A stretch of DNA of 64,000 nt from Dehalococcoidia bacterium (GTDB taxonomy: Bacteria; Chloroflexota; Dehalococcoidia; Tepidiformales; Tepidiformaceae), in contig JAJDYW010000043.1 in NCBI GenBank assembly GCA_022824925.1, positions 1 through 64,000 of the forward strand, given 5' to 3'. Shown piece after piece: positions 18,068-26,196 of the stretch. Position 1 is the first letter of the stretch. Each line of letters begins with the position of its first letter. The translations under genes and the position numbers were made by a program. The notes beneath the pieces were generated by a model. It had not been told where the DNA came from, searched no databases, and saw only the letters and a program-made list of their open reading frames with translations.

Positions 18068-18244
18068 CTACCCCAGCGCCTGGGAGGCGGCGAGCGATGC
18101 GCCGGCGACGGCGACGATGAAGCCGGCGAGGATGAGGAGGGAGCGGTGGATATCAGCGCGGAACTCGGCGATCTCGGCGCGGAACTTGGAGAAGCTGGCG
18201 TCGAGGCGGAGGTCGAGGTAGTCGCGCGTGAGGGGTTCGTCCAT
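18068..18244 (-). CDS. truncated CCDC90/DUF1640-like membrane protein (copy 3)
   Basis: 58-residue member of the small family: it begins directly at the linker (DEPLTRDYLDLRLD), keeps the coiled coil FSKFRAEIAEFRADIHR and the C-terminal hydrophobic helix, and lacks the N-terminal KAVQKLR helix present in other copies. A TACACT box ends 6 nt before the ATG, so it is likely expressed. Upstream sequence holds heptad repeats. Function unknown. Confidence 0.6.
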   Translation of the reverse strand: MDEPLTRDYLDLRLDASFSKFRAEIAEFRADIHRSLLILAGFIVAVAGASLAASQALG

Positions 18245-18250
18245 GCCGTC

Positions 18251-18256
18251 AGTGTA
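18251..18256 (-). promoter_or_regulatory. -10 box of a leaderless promoter
   Basis: TACACT ends 6 nt before the ATG at 18244. The surrounding bases are almost identical to the otsA start region at 60702-60714. Confidence 0.5.
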
Positions 18257-18318
18257 GTGGGTAGTGGATGGTGGATAGTGAATGGTGGGCTTGCTGCGCT
18301 CGCCGGGGCGGCGCGGGG
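18255..18318. repeat. heptad array plus dispersed 45-bp repeat
   Basis: TAGTGRN/TGGTGRN steps at 18255-18289 run into a stretch (18272-18318) that recurs inverted at 62454-62500. The rest of the gap to 18655 shows no supported gene. Confidence 0.65.
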
Positions 18319-18655
18319 CACTATTCACGTTCCCGGTTTTCCAATCCGCACCAAACTCTGCGCTACTCATGGGAAGCGTCATTGCCGCCGCGAGGCGGGT
18401 AATGGACCGGGACTCGAGAGGATTGGCTTCTGTCGGTTCTGCAGCGCCGTTTCTCACGGGTGCCCAAACATCGGCATCACTGCTCGCCTGTCACAGACGG
18501 CGGTTCGGAATCCCTACCCTTCCGCAGGACTCTCGTCCGGGGTGCGGCGGCTGGCAAGCGAGCGTAGCGAGGAACGGTCACCTTGTCTGACGGACCGCTG
18601 TGTAGGCACGTCAATGCCTCAACTCTAGCGTGCGCCTGGCGGCCACCCACCAGCC

Positions 18656-21600
18656 ATGACGAGCCAGACGAACGAGGCGGCATTCGAGTCCACCGTTGAG
18701 TCGATGCTGCTCGGTGGTGGGTGGCGCCAGGGCGACCGTGCGGAGTGGGACGTCGACACCGCCCTCTTCCCCGCCGAGGCCCTCGCGTTCGTCCGCGACA
18801 CGCAACCGGAACTCTGGGCCGACATGGTCGCCCTCCACGGCGCGAACCTCGACTCCGCTATCACCCAGACGCTGGTCAAGGAGCTCGACCTCAAGGGGTC
18901 GCTGCACGTCCTTCGCCACGGCTTCCGCTTCTCGGGCAAGACGTTCCGGCTCGCGTACTTCAAGCCGGCGTCCGGCCTCAACCCCGACGCCCTCGCTCGC
19001 TTCGAGCGGAACCACCTGACCGTCACGCGGCAGGCACGGTGCCACCCGGGCGCAGGCGACGAGCTCGACCTCCTCTTCGCGCTCAACGGCGTGCCGGTCG
19101 CCACCTGCGAGCTGAAGAACCCGATGACCGGCCAGACGTGCCGCCACGCCGTGTGCCAGTACCAGCAGGACCGCAATCCCGCCGCCCCGCTCTTCCGCTT
19201 CCAGAAGCGCGCCCTCGTCCACTTCGCCGCCGATCCCGAAGAGGTCCACATGACCACGCGGCTCGCCGGCGAGGCGACCCGCTTCCTCCCCTTCAACCGC
19301 GGCAGCAACCCCGGCGCCGTCCAGTGCGGGAAGGGCAACCCGCAGCACCCCTCGGGCTACCGCACCGGCTACTTCTGGCAGGAGGTGCTCGAACGCGAGC
19401 GCTTCCTCGACATCCTCGGTTCCTACGTGTTCCTCGAGACGCGCGAGGAGAAAGTCGACGACGCGAAGGGCGCACGCACCGAGAAGCGCGAGTCGGTCAT
19501 CTTCCCCCGCTACCACCAGCTCGACGCCGTCAGCAGCCTCGTCACTACTGCCGCAGCGGATGGCCCCGGACGCAACTACCTCATCCAGCACTCCGCAGGC
19601 AGCGGCAAGACGAACAGTATCTCCTGGCTCTCCCACCGGCTCGCGAGCCTGCACAACGCCGCCGACGAGAAGGTCTACGACTGCGTCATCGTCATCACCG
19701 ACCGTCGCGTGCTCGACCAGCAACTCCAGGATGCCATCTACCAGATCGAGCACGCCCAGGGCGTCGTCAAGGCCATCGACGAGGACTCGCAGCAGCTCGC
19801 AAAGGCGCTCGTGGACGGCACCAAGATTGTCATCACGACGCTGCAGAAGTTCCCGTTCGTCCTGAAGGGGCTCCTCACCATCGCCGGAGCCGGCCCGTCC
19901 GAGAGCCCCACCGAGGCGGAGTTGTCGCAGGCGGCCGAGTGGCGCCGCGAGATCGCCGGACGCCGCTACGCCGTCATCGTCGACGAGGCGCACTCCAGCC
20001 AGACGGGCGAGACCGCGCGAGAGATGAAGGCCATCCTCGGGTCGCGCAGCCAGACGGACGAAGAACCGGAGGACTGGCAGGACGGCCTGACCGCCGTGGT
20101 CGAGTCGCGTGGCCCGCAACCCAACCTCTCGTTCTTCGCCTTCACGGCCACGCCCAAGGGCAAGACCGTGGAGCTCTTCGGTCGGCCCGGCCCGAGCGGC
20201 AAGCCCGAGCCCTTCCACGTCTACAGCATGCGCCAGGCGATCGAGGAGGGCTTCATCCTCGACGTGCTCCAGAACTACACCGACTACAACACCTACTACC
20301 GCATCGCGAAGCAGGCCGCGGACGACCCCGATGTCCCCAAGCGCCGGACGGCCGTCGCCCTGGCCAAGTTCATGACCCTCCACCCCCACAACATCGAGCA
20401 GAAGACGGAGGTCATCGTCGAGCACTTCCGCGAACACGTGCGCCACCGCATCGGTGGCAGGGCGAAGGCGATGGTAGTCACGGGCTCACGGCTCCACGCC
20501 GTCCGCTACATGCAGGCCTTCGAGCGCTACATCGCGGAGCACGGGTACGGGGACATCCGGCCGCTGGTCGCCTTCAGCGGGACGGTCACCGACCCGGACA
20601 CCGGCCTGGAGTTCACCGAGCCCGGCATGAACACCGACATCGTGACGGGAAAGCCGATAAGCGAGGCCCGTCTCCCGGCCCGCTTCGCTTCGCCCGACTA
20701 CCAGATCCTGCTCGTGGCGGAGAAGTACCAGACTGGATTCGACCAGCCGCTGCTCCAGGCCATGTACGTCGACAAGCGCCTCGACGGCGTGCAGGCGGTG
20801 CAGACACTGTCGCGCCTCAACCGAGTCGAACCCGGCAAGGAAGCGCCCTTCGTCCTCGACTTCGTGAACGACCCCGAGGACATCAACGCCGCCTTCGCTC
20901 CCTACTACGACCGCACGCAACTGCTGGAGGCCTCCGACCCCTATCAGCTTGAGCAGCTGAAGCACGAGCTCGACGGCTTGCAGGTCTACCACGCGAGCGA
21001 GGTGGAGGCGTTCGCGAAGGTGTTCTACCTGCCGGCAGCCCAACAGCAGCCGGGCGACCACGCACGCCTGGAGGAGTGCCTGCAACCTGCCCGCGACCGC
21101 TTCCAGGGTCGCGACGAGGACGACCAGACCGCATTCCGCGACCGGCTCAGCGCGTTCGTGAACCTCTACTCGTTCCTCAGCCAGATCATCCCGTACGGCG
21201 ACAGCGAGCTGGAGCGTCTCGCCTCGTTCGGACGCCTCCTCCTCCCCTCCCTCCAGCCTGATCGGGAAGGGCCCATCGATCTTGGCGACGACGTGAGTCT
21301 TGAGTACTACCGCCTGGAGCGCGTTTCGTCCGGCACCATCTTCCAGGAGGAGCCGGAGACCTACGTGGTGAGCCCGACCGCCGTGGGCACCGGCAACCCG
21401 GAGGAGGAGAAGGCGCCCCTCTCGGAGATCATCGAGCGCCTGAACGAGCGATTCAGCACTGACTTCACGGACGAGGACCGCCTGTTCTTCGAGCAAATCA
21501 AGGAGCGCGCCCTCCGCGACGAAGACGTTCGCCAGATAGCCGTCGCCAACCCCTTGGACAAGTTCAGCCTCGGTATCCGCGAACGCGTCAAGCAGCTGAT

Positions 21601-21742
21601 GGTCGAGCGCACGGGCGAAAACGACACCCTCGTCACGCGCTACCTCAGCGACCAAGAGTTCCAGGAGATCGCCTTCGCCGTCCTTGCCCGCGAGATCTTT
21701 CAAGCGGTGAAGGCGGCAGGGGGAACGGGTCCCGATGCCTGA
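18656..21742 (+). CDS. hsdR: type I restriction enzyme R subunit
   Basis: 1028-residue HsdR, the motor-nuclease subunit that translocates and cuts DNA. Nuclease domain near residues 136-160 (DELDLLF ... CELK), Walker A HSAGSGKT at 312-319, DEAH box at 443-446, motif III FAFTATPKGK and motif VI TLSRLNR; the C-terminal helical region for complex assembly is present. No hsdM or hsdS lies in the window, so it is either served in trans or part of an unusual system. It opens the accessory island and is followed by DUF2188 and nuclease genes. Confidence 0.95.
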   Translation: MTSQTNEAAFESTVESMLLGGGWRQGDRAEWDVDTALFPAEALAFVRDTQPELWADMVALHGANLDSAITQTLVKELDLKGSLHVLRHGFRFSGKTFRLAYFKPASGLNPDALARFERNHLTVTRQARCHPGAGDELDLLFALNGVPVATCELKNPMTGQTCRHAVCQYQQDRNPAAPLFRFQKRALVHFAADPEEVHMTTRLAGEATRFLPFNRGSNPGAVQCGKGNPQHPSGYRTGYFWQEVLERERFLDILGSYVFLETREEKVDDAKGARTEKRESVIFPRYHQLDAVSSLVTTAAADGPGRNYLIQHSAGSGKTNSISWLSHRLASLHNAADEKVYDCVIVITDRRVLDQQLQDAIYQIEHAQGVVKAIDEDSQQLAKALVDGTKIVITTLQKFPFVLKGLLTIAGAGPSESPTEAELSQAAEWRREIAGRRYAVIVDEAHSSQTGETAREMKAILGSRSQTDEEPEDWQDGLTAVVESRGPQPNLSFFAFTATPKGKTVELFGRPGPSGKPEPFHVYSMRQAIEEGFILDVLQNYTDYNTYYRIAKQAADDPDVPKRRTAVALAKFMTLHPHNIEQKTEVIVEHFREHVRHRIGGRAKAMVVTGSRLHAVRYMQAFERYIAEHGYGDIRPLVAFSGTVTDPDTGLEFTEPGMNTDIVTGKPISEARLPARFASPDYQILLVAEKYQTGFDQPLLQAMYVDKRLDGVQAVQTLSRLNRVEPGKEAPFVLDFVNDPEDINAAFAPYYDRTQLLEASDPYQLEQLKHELDGLQVYHASEVEAFAKVFYLPAAQQQPGDHARLEECLQPARDRFQGRDEDDQTAFRDRLSAFVNLYSFLSQIIPYGDSELERLASFGRLLLPSLQPDREGPIDLGDDVSLEYYRLERVSSGTIFQEEPETYVVSPTAVGTGNPEEEKAPLSEIIERLNERFSTDFTDEDRLFFEQIKERALRDEDVRQIAVANPLDKFSLGIRERVKQLMVERTGENDTLVTRYLSDQEFQEIAFAVLAREIFQAVKAAGGTGPDA

Positions 21743-21868
21743 GGAGGCCGGATCCCAGCCGGACTTGCTATCGCTCGACCGTCTGCTCGTGGCCTGCGGT
21801 TGACGGCGCGCGCTGGCATCCTAGACTAGATGCGGACATCTGTTCGAACAGGAGGGGACTCAAGCCCC

Positions 21869-22117
21869 ATGGGTCAGGACGATCTGCATGTGGTTCCGCA
21901 CGACGATGGGTGGGCGGTGAGGAAGCCGAACTCGAAGCGTGTGTCGTCGAAACACGAGACACAGAAAGAGGCACTCGAGAAGGCGAGGGAGACCCAGAAG
22001 AACAAGCCAAGTGGCGGAGGACGGCGCGAGGTACATATCCACGGGCGCGACGGCAAGATTCGGGACTCCCGTTCCTACGGCAACGATCCGAACCCGCCGA
22101 AGGACAAAACTGGATGA
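21869..22117 (+). CDS. DUF2188 family protein
   Basis: 82-residue protein with the complete DUF2188 pattern: HVVPHDDGWAVRKPNSKRVSS, a TQKEALEKARE helix and a terminal VHIHGRDGKIRDSRSYGNDPNPPKD. Function unknown; often seen in mobile or defence contexts. ATG 21869 starts right at the domain, 11 nt after AGGAGGGG; an upstream ATG (21830) would add an unconserved extension. Lies 126 nt after hsdR. Confidence 0.88.
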   Translation: MGQDDLHVVPHDDGWAVRKPNSKRVSSKHETQKEALEKARETQKNKPSGGGRREVHIHGRDGKIRDSRSYGNDPNPPKDKTG

Positions 22118-22175
22118 CAAGAAGCCGTATCAGGTTGGGCTGTGGCGCCTCTCCCCGTAGTGCTCTGCGGTCGCC

Positions 22176-23444
22176 GTGCGCACGGTCAGAATTACCCATC
22201 AATTGGTGGAGCTGAAGCTGGTGAGTGAGGCGCTGTTCAGTAGCCGCGACCTCAGGGATGTTTTGTCTGGCCTTGAGCGGTCCCTCTCCCGAGAGGTCGA
22301 GTCACTCGATGAGAGTCGTGTGCTGGGTGCTTCCCCGGAAGATCTATCCACCTACCTAGTCGAGAAGTTCTATGTGGATGAGATCCACATCTATGAGGAG
22401 CAAGTCCACATGGATTACGGCGATGCTCGGATCGACGTCACTAACCACTTTGACCGTTTCGTCTCCGACCGAACCGACCCCTTCTATGTGACAGGCACGA
22501 GGATTACTTTCTTCGTGCCGTATACGGGTGACCGGGAGCTCTTCTCTTGCCGACCATCAAGATCCACCCTCAGCCCGCCTCGCGGAGCCGTCGGTGATGG
22601 CGAACTGGTGCTGGTCTACGAGCGCACACGCGAAGGTGCCGCCACCATCCGCAGCGAGTTCGACAGGGACCTGGCAAACGTGAGGCGATACGTCGACTTC
22701 GTTGCCAGTGATGTCGCGGCCTTCAATTCGTCGTTGCGCGAGACCGCCAACCGCCGGCTAGAGGAGCGCCGCGAGAAGCTGCTTGAGGACAGGGGCCTCG
22801 TCGAGAGTCTGGGTTTCCCCCTCAAGAGCCGATCGGCCGTGCCCGACACCTATGTGGCACCGCGGGTGAGGCGCCGCATTGCTCCCGGACTCCCTCCGGC
22901 TTCGCGAGGGGCCTACAAGCCCGAGCCTGCCCTCGCCGCCGATGACTACGACCACATCCTGTCGGTCATCTTCAACATGGTCACCGTGATGGAGCGAAGT
23001 CCGCAGGCGTTCCGAGGCATGGCCGAGGAGGATCTACGGCAGCACTTCCTGGTTCAGCTGAACGGACACTATGAAGGGCAGGCCACCGGCGAGACCTTCA
23101 ACTTCGAAGGCAAGACGGACCTTCTTGTGAGAGCCGAGGGCAAGAACATCTTCATTGCGGAGTGCAAGTTCTGGTCTGGCCCGGCAGGACTGATCGAAGC
23201 GCTCGACCAGCTGCTCGGCTACGCGGCCTGGAGGGACACCAAGACGGCGCTTCTACTCTTTAACCGTGACAGGAACATGTCAACCGTTCTCAATGCCATC
23301 CCAGAGACCATCAAGGCCCACCCGCGCTTCAAGGCTGACCGGGCATACGAATCGGAGACCGGCTTCCGATACGTCTTCGGCCATCGTGACGACCTGAACA
23401 GGGATTTGACGCTCACCGTGCTCGTCTTCGATGTGCCCGGCTAG
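22176..23444 (+). CDS. putative PD-(D/E)xK restriction-type nuclease
   Basis: 422-residue protein. The C-terminal third carries a nuclease core: GKTDLLV with D315, then IAECK with E329 and K331, followed by a helix-rich DQLLGYAAWRDTK segment, the arrangement of Mrr/restriction-type PD-(D/E)xK folds. The N-terminal two thirds have a beta-rich domain and a coiled region (RRLEERREKLLED) of no recognised family. GTG 22176 or a GTG at 22219 could be the start. GC is lower than in neighbouring core genes, consistent with transfer. Defence role inferred from context. Confidence 0.65.
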   Translation: MRTVRITHQLVELKLVSEALFSSRDLRDVLSGLERSLSREVESLDESRVLGASPEDLSTYLVEKFYVDEIHIYEEQVHMDYGDARIDVTNHFDRFVSDRTDPFYVTGTRITFFVPYTGDRELFSCRPSRSTLSPPRGAVGDGELVLVYERTREGAATIRSEFDRDLANVRRYVDFVASDVAAFNSSLRETANRRLEERREKLLEDRGLVESLGFPLKSRSAVPDTYVAPRVRRRIAPGLPPASRGAYKPEPALAADDYDHILSVIFNMVTVMERSPQAFRGMAEEDLRQHFLVQLNGHYEGQATGETFNFEGKTDLLVRAEGKNIFIAECKFWSGPAGLIEALDQLLGYAAWRDTKTALLLFNRDRNMSTVLNAIPETIKAHPRFKADRAYESETGFRYVFGHRDDLNRDLTLTVLVFDVPG

Positions 23445-23583
23445 TTCACGAGCGCCCGATTCCGAGGCCAGCACTGTGGCTGTCGCGACGTACCCTCCGC
23501 CCAGCCACAGTGCCCACCAAGCCGTGAGTTGCCAACATGGGCAGCCCCACACAATCCCAGAGTCCTACTGCCCCCTGACTTGA

Positions 23584-23670
23584 AGAAATTCGATTACCTA
23601 CTACTACCCGGAGACACGCTTCAAGGTCGAAGACGACCTCGACCGGGCCATCCGGCGGCTGTTTGTCTAG
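23584..23670 (+). pseudogene. possible remnant of a lost gene
   Basis: In the 375-nt gap between two genes an in-frame stretch encodes YYYPETRFKVEDDLDRAIRR and soon ends, with a stop just upstream. It reads like the C-terminus of a real protein but I cannot place the family. The rest of 23445-23819 shows nothing supported. Confidence 0.2.
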
Positions 23671-23819
23671 GTGTTGGACCGCCACGGTGCACCTGACCCA
23701 GCCTGACTTCGGGAACGGAGCGCCGAGTCCGTGCGGAGGCCGGAGAGTAATCTGCGTTCGGAGTGATGGCCTGTAGGGAGGTCTTGGCCTTGCCTGTACA
23801 AGAAGGGAGAGGAGAACCC

Positions 23820-24911
23820 TTGCGTGAGCCTCCAGGAGATTGTCGCTCTGGGCACAGGGAGGCCGCGCTCGCCTTCCTGATCGAGGGGGTGCGGCCCACC
23901 GAACCCTGCCCCGAGTGCGGCGAGGTGCCCGAGTTCGATGGCGCGGCGATGAGCCTGGACTTCCGATCGGATGGCCCGGTCAAGGGAGTGGATGGTCGGG
24001 AGTACAGCATCTGCCCCCAGTGCGGGGAGGACGCCTTGGAGCTTCAGGGCAAGAGCATTGTCGACTGGGGATGGAAGATCGTCTGCCTGGGCTGCGGCTG
24101 GGAGAAGAAGCAGGCCGAGAGCCTTGACATCGGCCAGTACTGCGACCTGATGGAAGAGGTCAAATCTAGGCTCGAATCCATCAGTCAGCTGCTGGATGCG
24201 CCGGGAATCACCGGTCGAACCCGGGTGGAGTCGATCTGCCTCCAGCTCCGGATGGTGCTCGAACTCATCGTGTTCAGCTCTCTGGTATCCAACAAGGACG
24301 TGTGGCAGAGGTCAAAGAAGGAGCTGCAGAGCTCCCAGGACATGAGCAAGAAACTCAGGGAGCTGAAACGCCTCCACGCCAACTTCTACCCAACGCCGTT
24401 AGCTATCGAAGGGGCCATCCCAGGCGAGGAGCCGGCGGTTCGCAGGGATGGATTCATGGACGAAGGGAAGCTAAGGAAGGTTTACGGGCGGTTGGGCAAC
24501 ATCCTTCATGCCGAGAACCCCATGGGAAAGGAGACTGACTATGGGGCGTTCATGGAGGCCGTCCCAAAGTGGGTCTCCGAGGTCGTCAACCTGCTGGAGT
24601 GCCACAAGGTGCATCTCTACCACCACCCAGAAGAGTTCTATCTGATCAAGCTGTTCGGGGACGTCGACGGCGACCTGATGTGCATCGGCTTCAAAACGAC
24701 TGTCGAAGGACAGGCGAAGTGTGCGTGGCCTGATTGTGTCTCTTCGAGCATGCGTTTGTACTGCGAGTACATAGGGCGCCCCTGGACAGGCTGTCGGCTT
24801 CCGGAGATCGAGCCAGCTCAGACGGAGGCGAAGACCTTGGCCGGCGAGATCGACAGTCCCCCGGCAGGCGAGGTTCACCCCGAGGATTCTGGACAACACC
24901 CTATTGAGTAA
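23820..24911 (+). CDS. hypothetical protein with zinc-ribbon head
   Basis: 363-residue protein of no recognised family. The first 100 residues hold three CxxC knuckles (PCPECGE, ICPQCGE, VCLGCGW), suggesting a zinc-binding domain; the middle is helical (SRLESISQLL, RSKKELQSS) and the last quarter is mixed. TTG 23820 is preferred because GGAG lies 5 nt upstream; ATG 23766 is an alternative. Its stop overlaps the palindrome that controls the next operon, so the two units are tightly packed. Confidence 0.6.
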   Translation: MREPPGDCRSGHREAALAFLIEGVRPTEPCPECGEVPEFDGAAMSLDFRSDGPVKGVDGREYSICPQCGEDALELQGKSIVDWGWKIVCLGCGWEKKQAESLDIGQYCDLMEEVKSRLESISQLLDAPGITGRTRVESICLQLRMVLELIVFSSLVSNKDVWQRSKKELQSSQDMSKKLRELKRLHANFYPTPLAIEGAIPGEEPAVRRDGFMDEGKLRKVYGRLGNILHAENPMGKETDYGAFMEAVPKWVSEVVNLLECHKVHLYHHPEEFYLIKLFGDVDGDLMCIGFKTTVEGQAKCAWPDCVSSSMRLYCEYIGRPWTGCRLPEIEPAQTEAKTLAGEIDSPPAGEVHPEDSGQHPIE

Positions 24912-24922
24912 TTTTACTCAAT
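24903..24922. promoter_or_regulatory. 20-bp perfect palindromic operator
   Basis: ATTGAGTAA and its exact inverse complement, separated by 2 nt. It covers the -35 (TTGAGT 24904-24909) and half the spacer of the following promoter, a repressor-type position. A dimeric helix-turn-helix regulator is expected; which gene encodes it is unknown. Confidence 0.75.
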
Positions 24923-24927
24923 AGCAG

Positions 24928-24933
24928 TACTAT
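24928..24933 (+). promoter_or_regulatory. -10 box of the ATPase/NACHT operon (leaderless)
   Basis: TACTAT, 18 nt after TTGAGT and ending exactly 6 nt before the ATG at 24940. Confidence 0.7.
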
Positions 24934-24939
24934 GGGCTG

Positions 24940-26196
24940 ATGAACGCATTTCAACGCTCAGGCGTTGACACCCTCACCGAGCGTCTCCGCGAGCCGCCGA
25001 GCAGGCTCATCGCTGTGTTCGGGCCCCGCCAGACCGGCAAGACCACGATGGTACACCAGGCACTGAGCAGGATTGACCGTCCAAGCCGGTACCTGGCGGT
25101 TGACGCACCGGAGGCACCCACTTCCCGCATCGCGCCTGGCGAGCCCTCGCCAGCCACGGTCCCGGTTGAACAAGAGCCGGATGCAACATGGCTGAGGAGG
25201 AATTGGGAGGACGCCCGGCGGCGGGCCGAGCAGTCACCGCAGGGCTCGGTGCTCGTGTTCGACGAGATTCAGAAGGTGCCCAACTGGTCCGAGACCGTGA
25301 AGGGGCTCTGGGACGCCGACCGCGCTCGAGGCTGTCCACTTCAAGTTGTCATCCTCGGTTCCGCGCCACTCCAGATGCAGTCGGGACTGAGCGAGAGTCT
25401 CGCCGGCCGATTCGAGCCCATACGCGTCACACACTGGTCATTCCCCGAGATGGCCGCTGCCTTCGACTTCACCCTCGACCAGTTCATCTTCTTTGGCGGC
25501 TACCCGGGCGCGGCGGGCCTCATCACGGATGAAGAGCGTTGGCGGGACTACATCCTGCACGCGCTCGTGGAGCCGCACCTCGAACGTGACATCCTCGCCA
25601 TGACCCGTGTCGACAAGCCGGCACTGCTCAAGAACCTCTTCGAGCTGGGGGCCTCCTACTCCGGCCAGATCCTCTCGTACAACAAGATGACCGGCCAACT
25701 CCAGGATGCCGGCAACACGACGACTCTCGCGCACTACCTCGACCTGCTCTCCACGGCCGGCCTGCTGACGGGACTGGAGAAGCACTCCGGAAGCGCACAG
25801 CGGCGCAGGAGATCGAGCCCCAAGCTCAATGTGCTCAACACGGCCCTCATGTCGGCTACCTCTGGCTACTCCTTCGCCGAGGCTAGGGCCGACCGCACCT
25901 TCTGGGGGAGGCTGGTGGAGAGCGCAGCCGGCGCTCACTTGGTCAACACGGCCCGCCCGGGGTTGGAGGTCTGCTACTGGCGCGAGGGTTCCGACGAGGT
26001 CGACTTCGTGCTCAGGCACGCCGGCGGCGTCCGGGCGGTCGAGGTCAAGAGCGGGGACAGCCGCCCGAATGACCGCGCCCTCGGGGAGTTCGAGAGCAGG
26101 TTTCGGGCGCCACGATCGCTCGTAGTCGGTGAGAACGCGACGCCGCTCAACGAGTTCCTCTCCGCTCCCGCCCAGGAATGGTTTGACCAGCTATGA
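24940..26196 (+). CDS. AAA ATPase with DUF4143 and nuclease-like C-terminus
   Basis: 418-residue ATP-binding protein. Walker A GPRQTGKT at 28-35 and a VLVFDEIQ Walker B near 105; then the DUF4143 region (RDILAMTRVDKPALLKNLFELGA) and a C-terminal EVDFV (353-357) with AVEVK (366-370), the PD-(D/E)xK-like end of this family. The family is widespread with unclear function, often beside toxin or defence genes. It is the first gene of an operon behind a palindromic operator; its stop overlaps the next start by 4 nt. Confidence 0.88.
   Translation: MNAFQRSGVDTLTERLREPPSRLIAVFGPRQTGKTTMVHQALSRIDRPSRYLAVDAPEAPTSRIAPGEPSPATVPVEQEPDATWLRRNWEDARRRAEQSPQGSVLVFDEIQKVPNWSETVKGLWDADRARGCPLQVVILGSAPLQMQSGLSESLAGRFEPIRVTHWSFPEMAAAFDFTLDQFIFFGGYPGAAGLITDEERWRDYILHALVEPHLERDILAMTRVDKPALLKNLFELGASYSGQILSYNKMTGQLQDAGNTTTLAHYLDLLSTAGLLTGLEKHSGSAQRRRRSSPKLNVLNTALMSATSGYSFAEARADRTFWGRLVESAAGAHLVNTARPGLEVCYWREGSDEVDFVLRHAGGVRAVEVKSGDSRPNDRALGEFESRFRAPRSLVVGENATPLNEFLSAPAQEWFDQL

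Noticed and set aside
18272..18318. insertion-sequence end
   Set aside because: The repeat shared with 62454-62500 has no transposase nearby and no target duplication visible.
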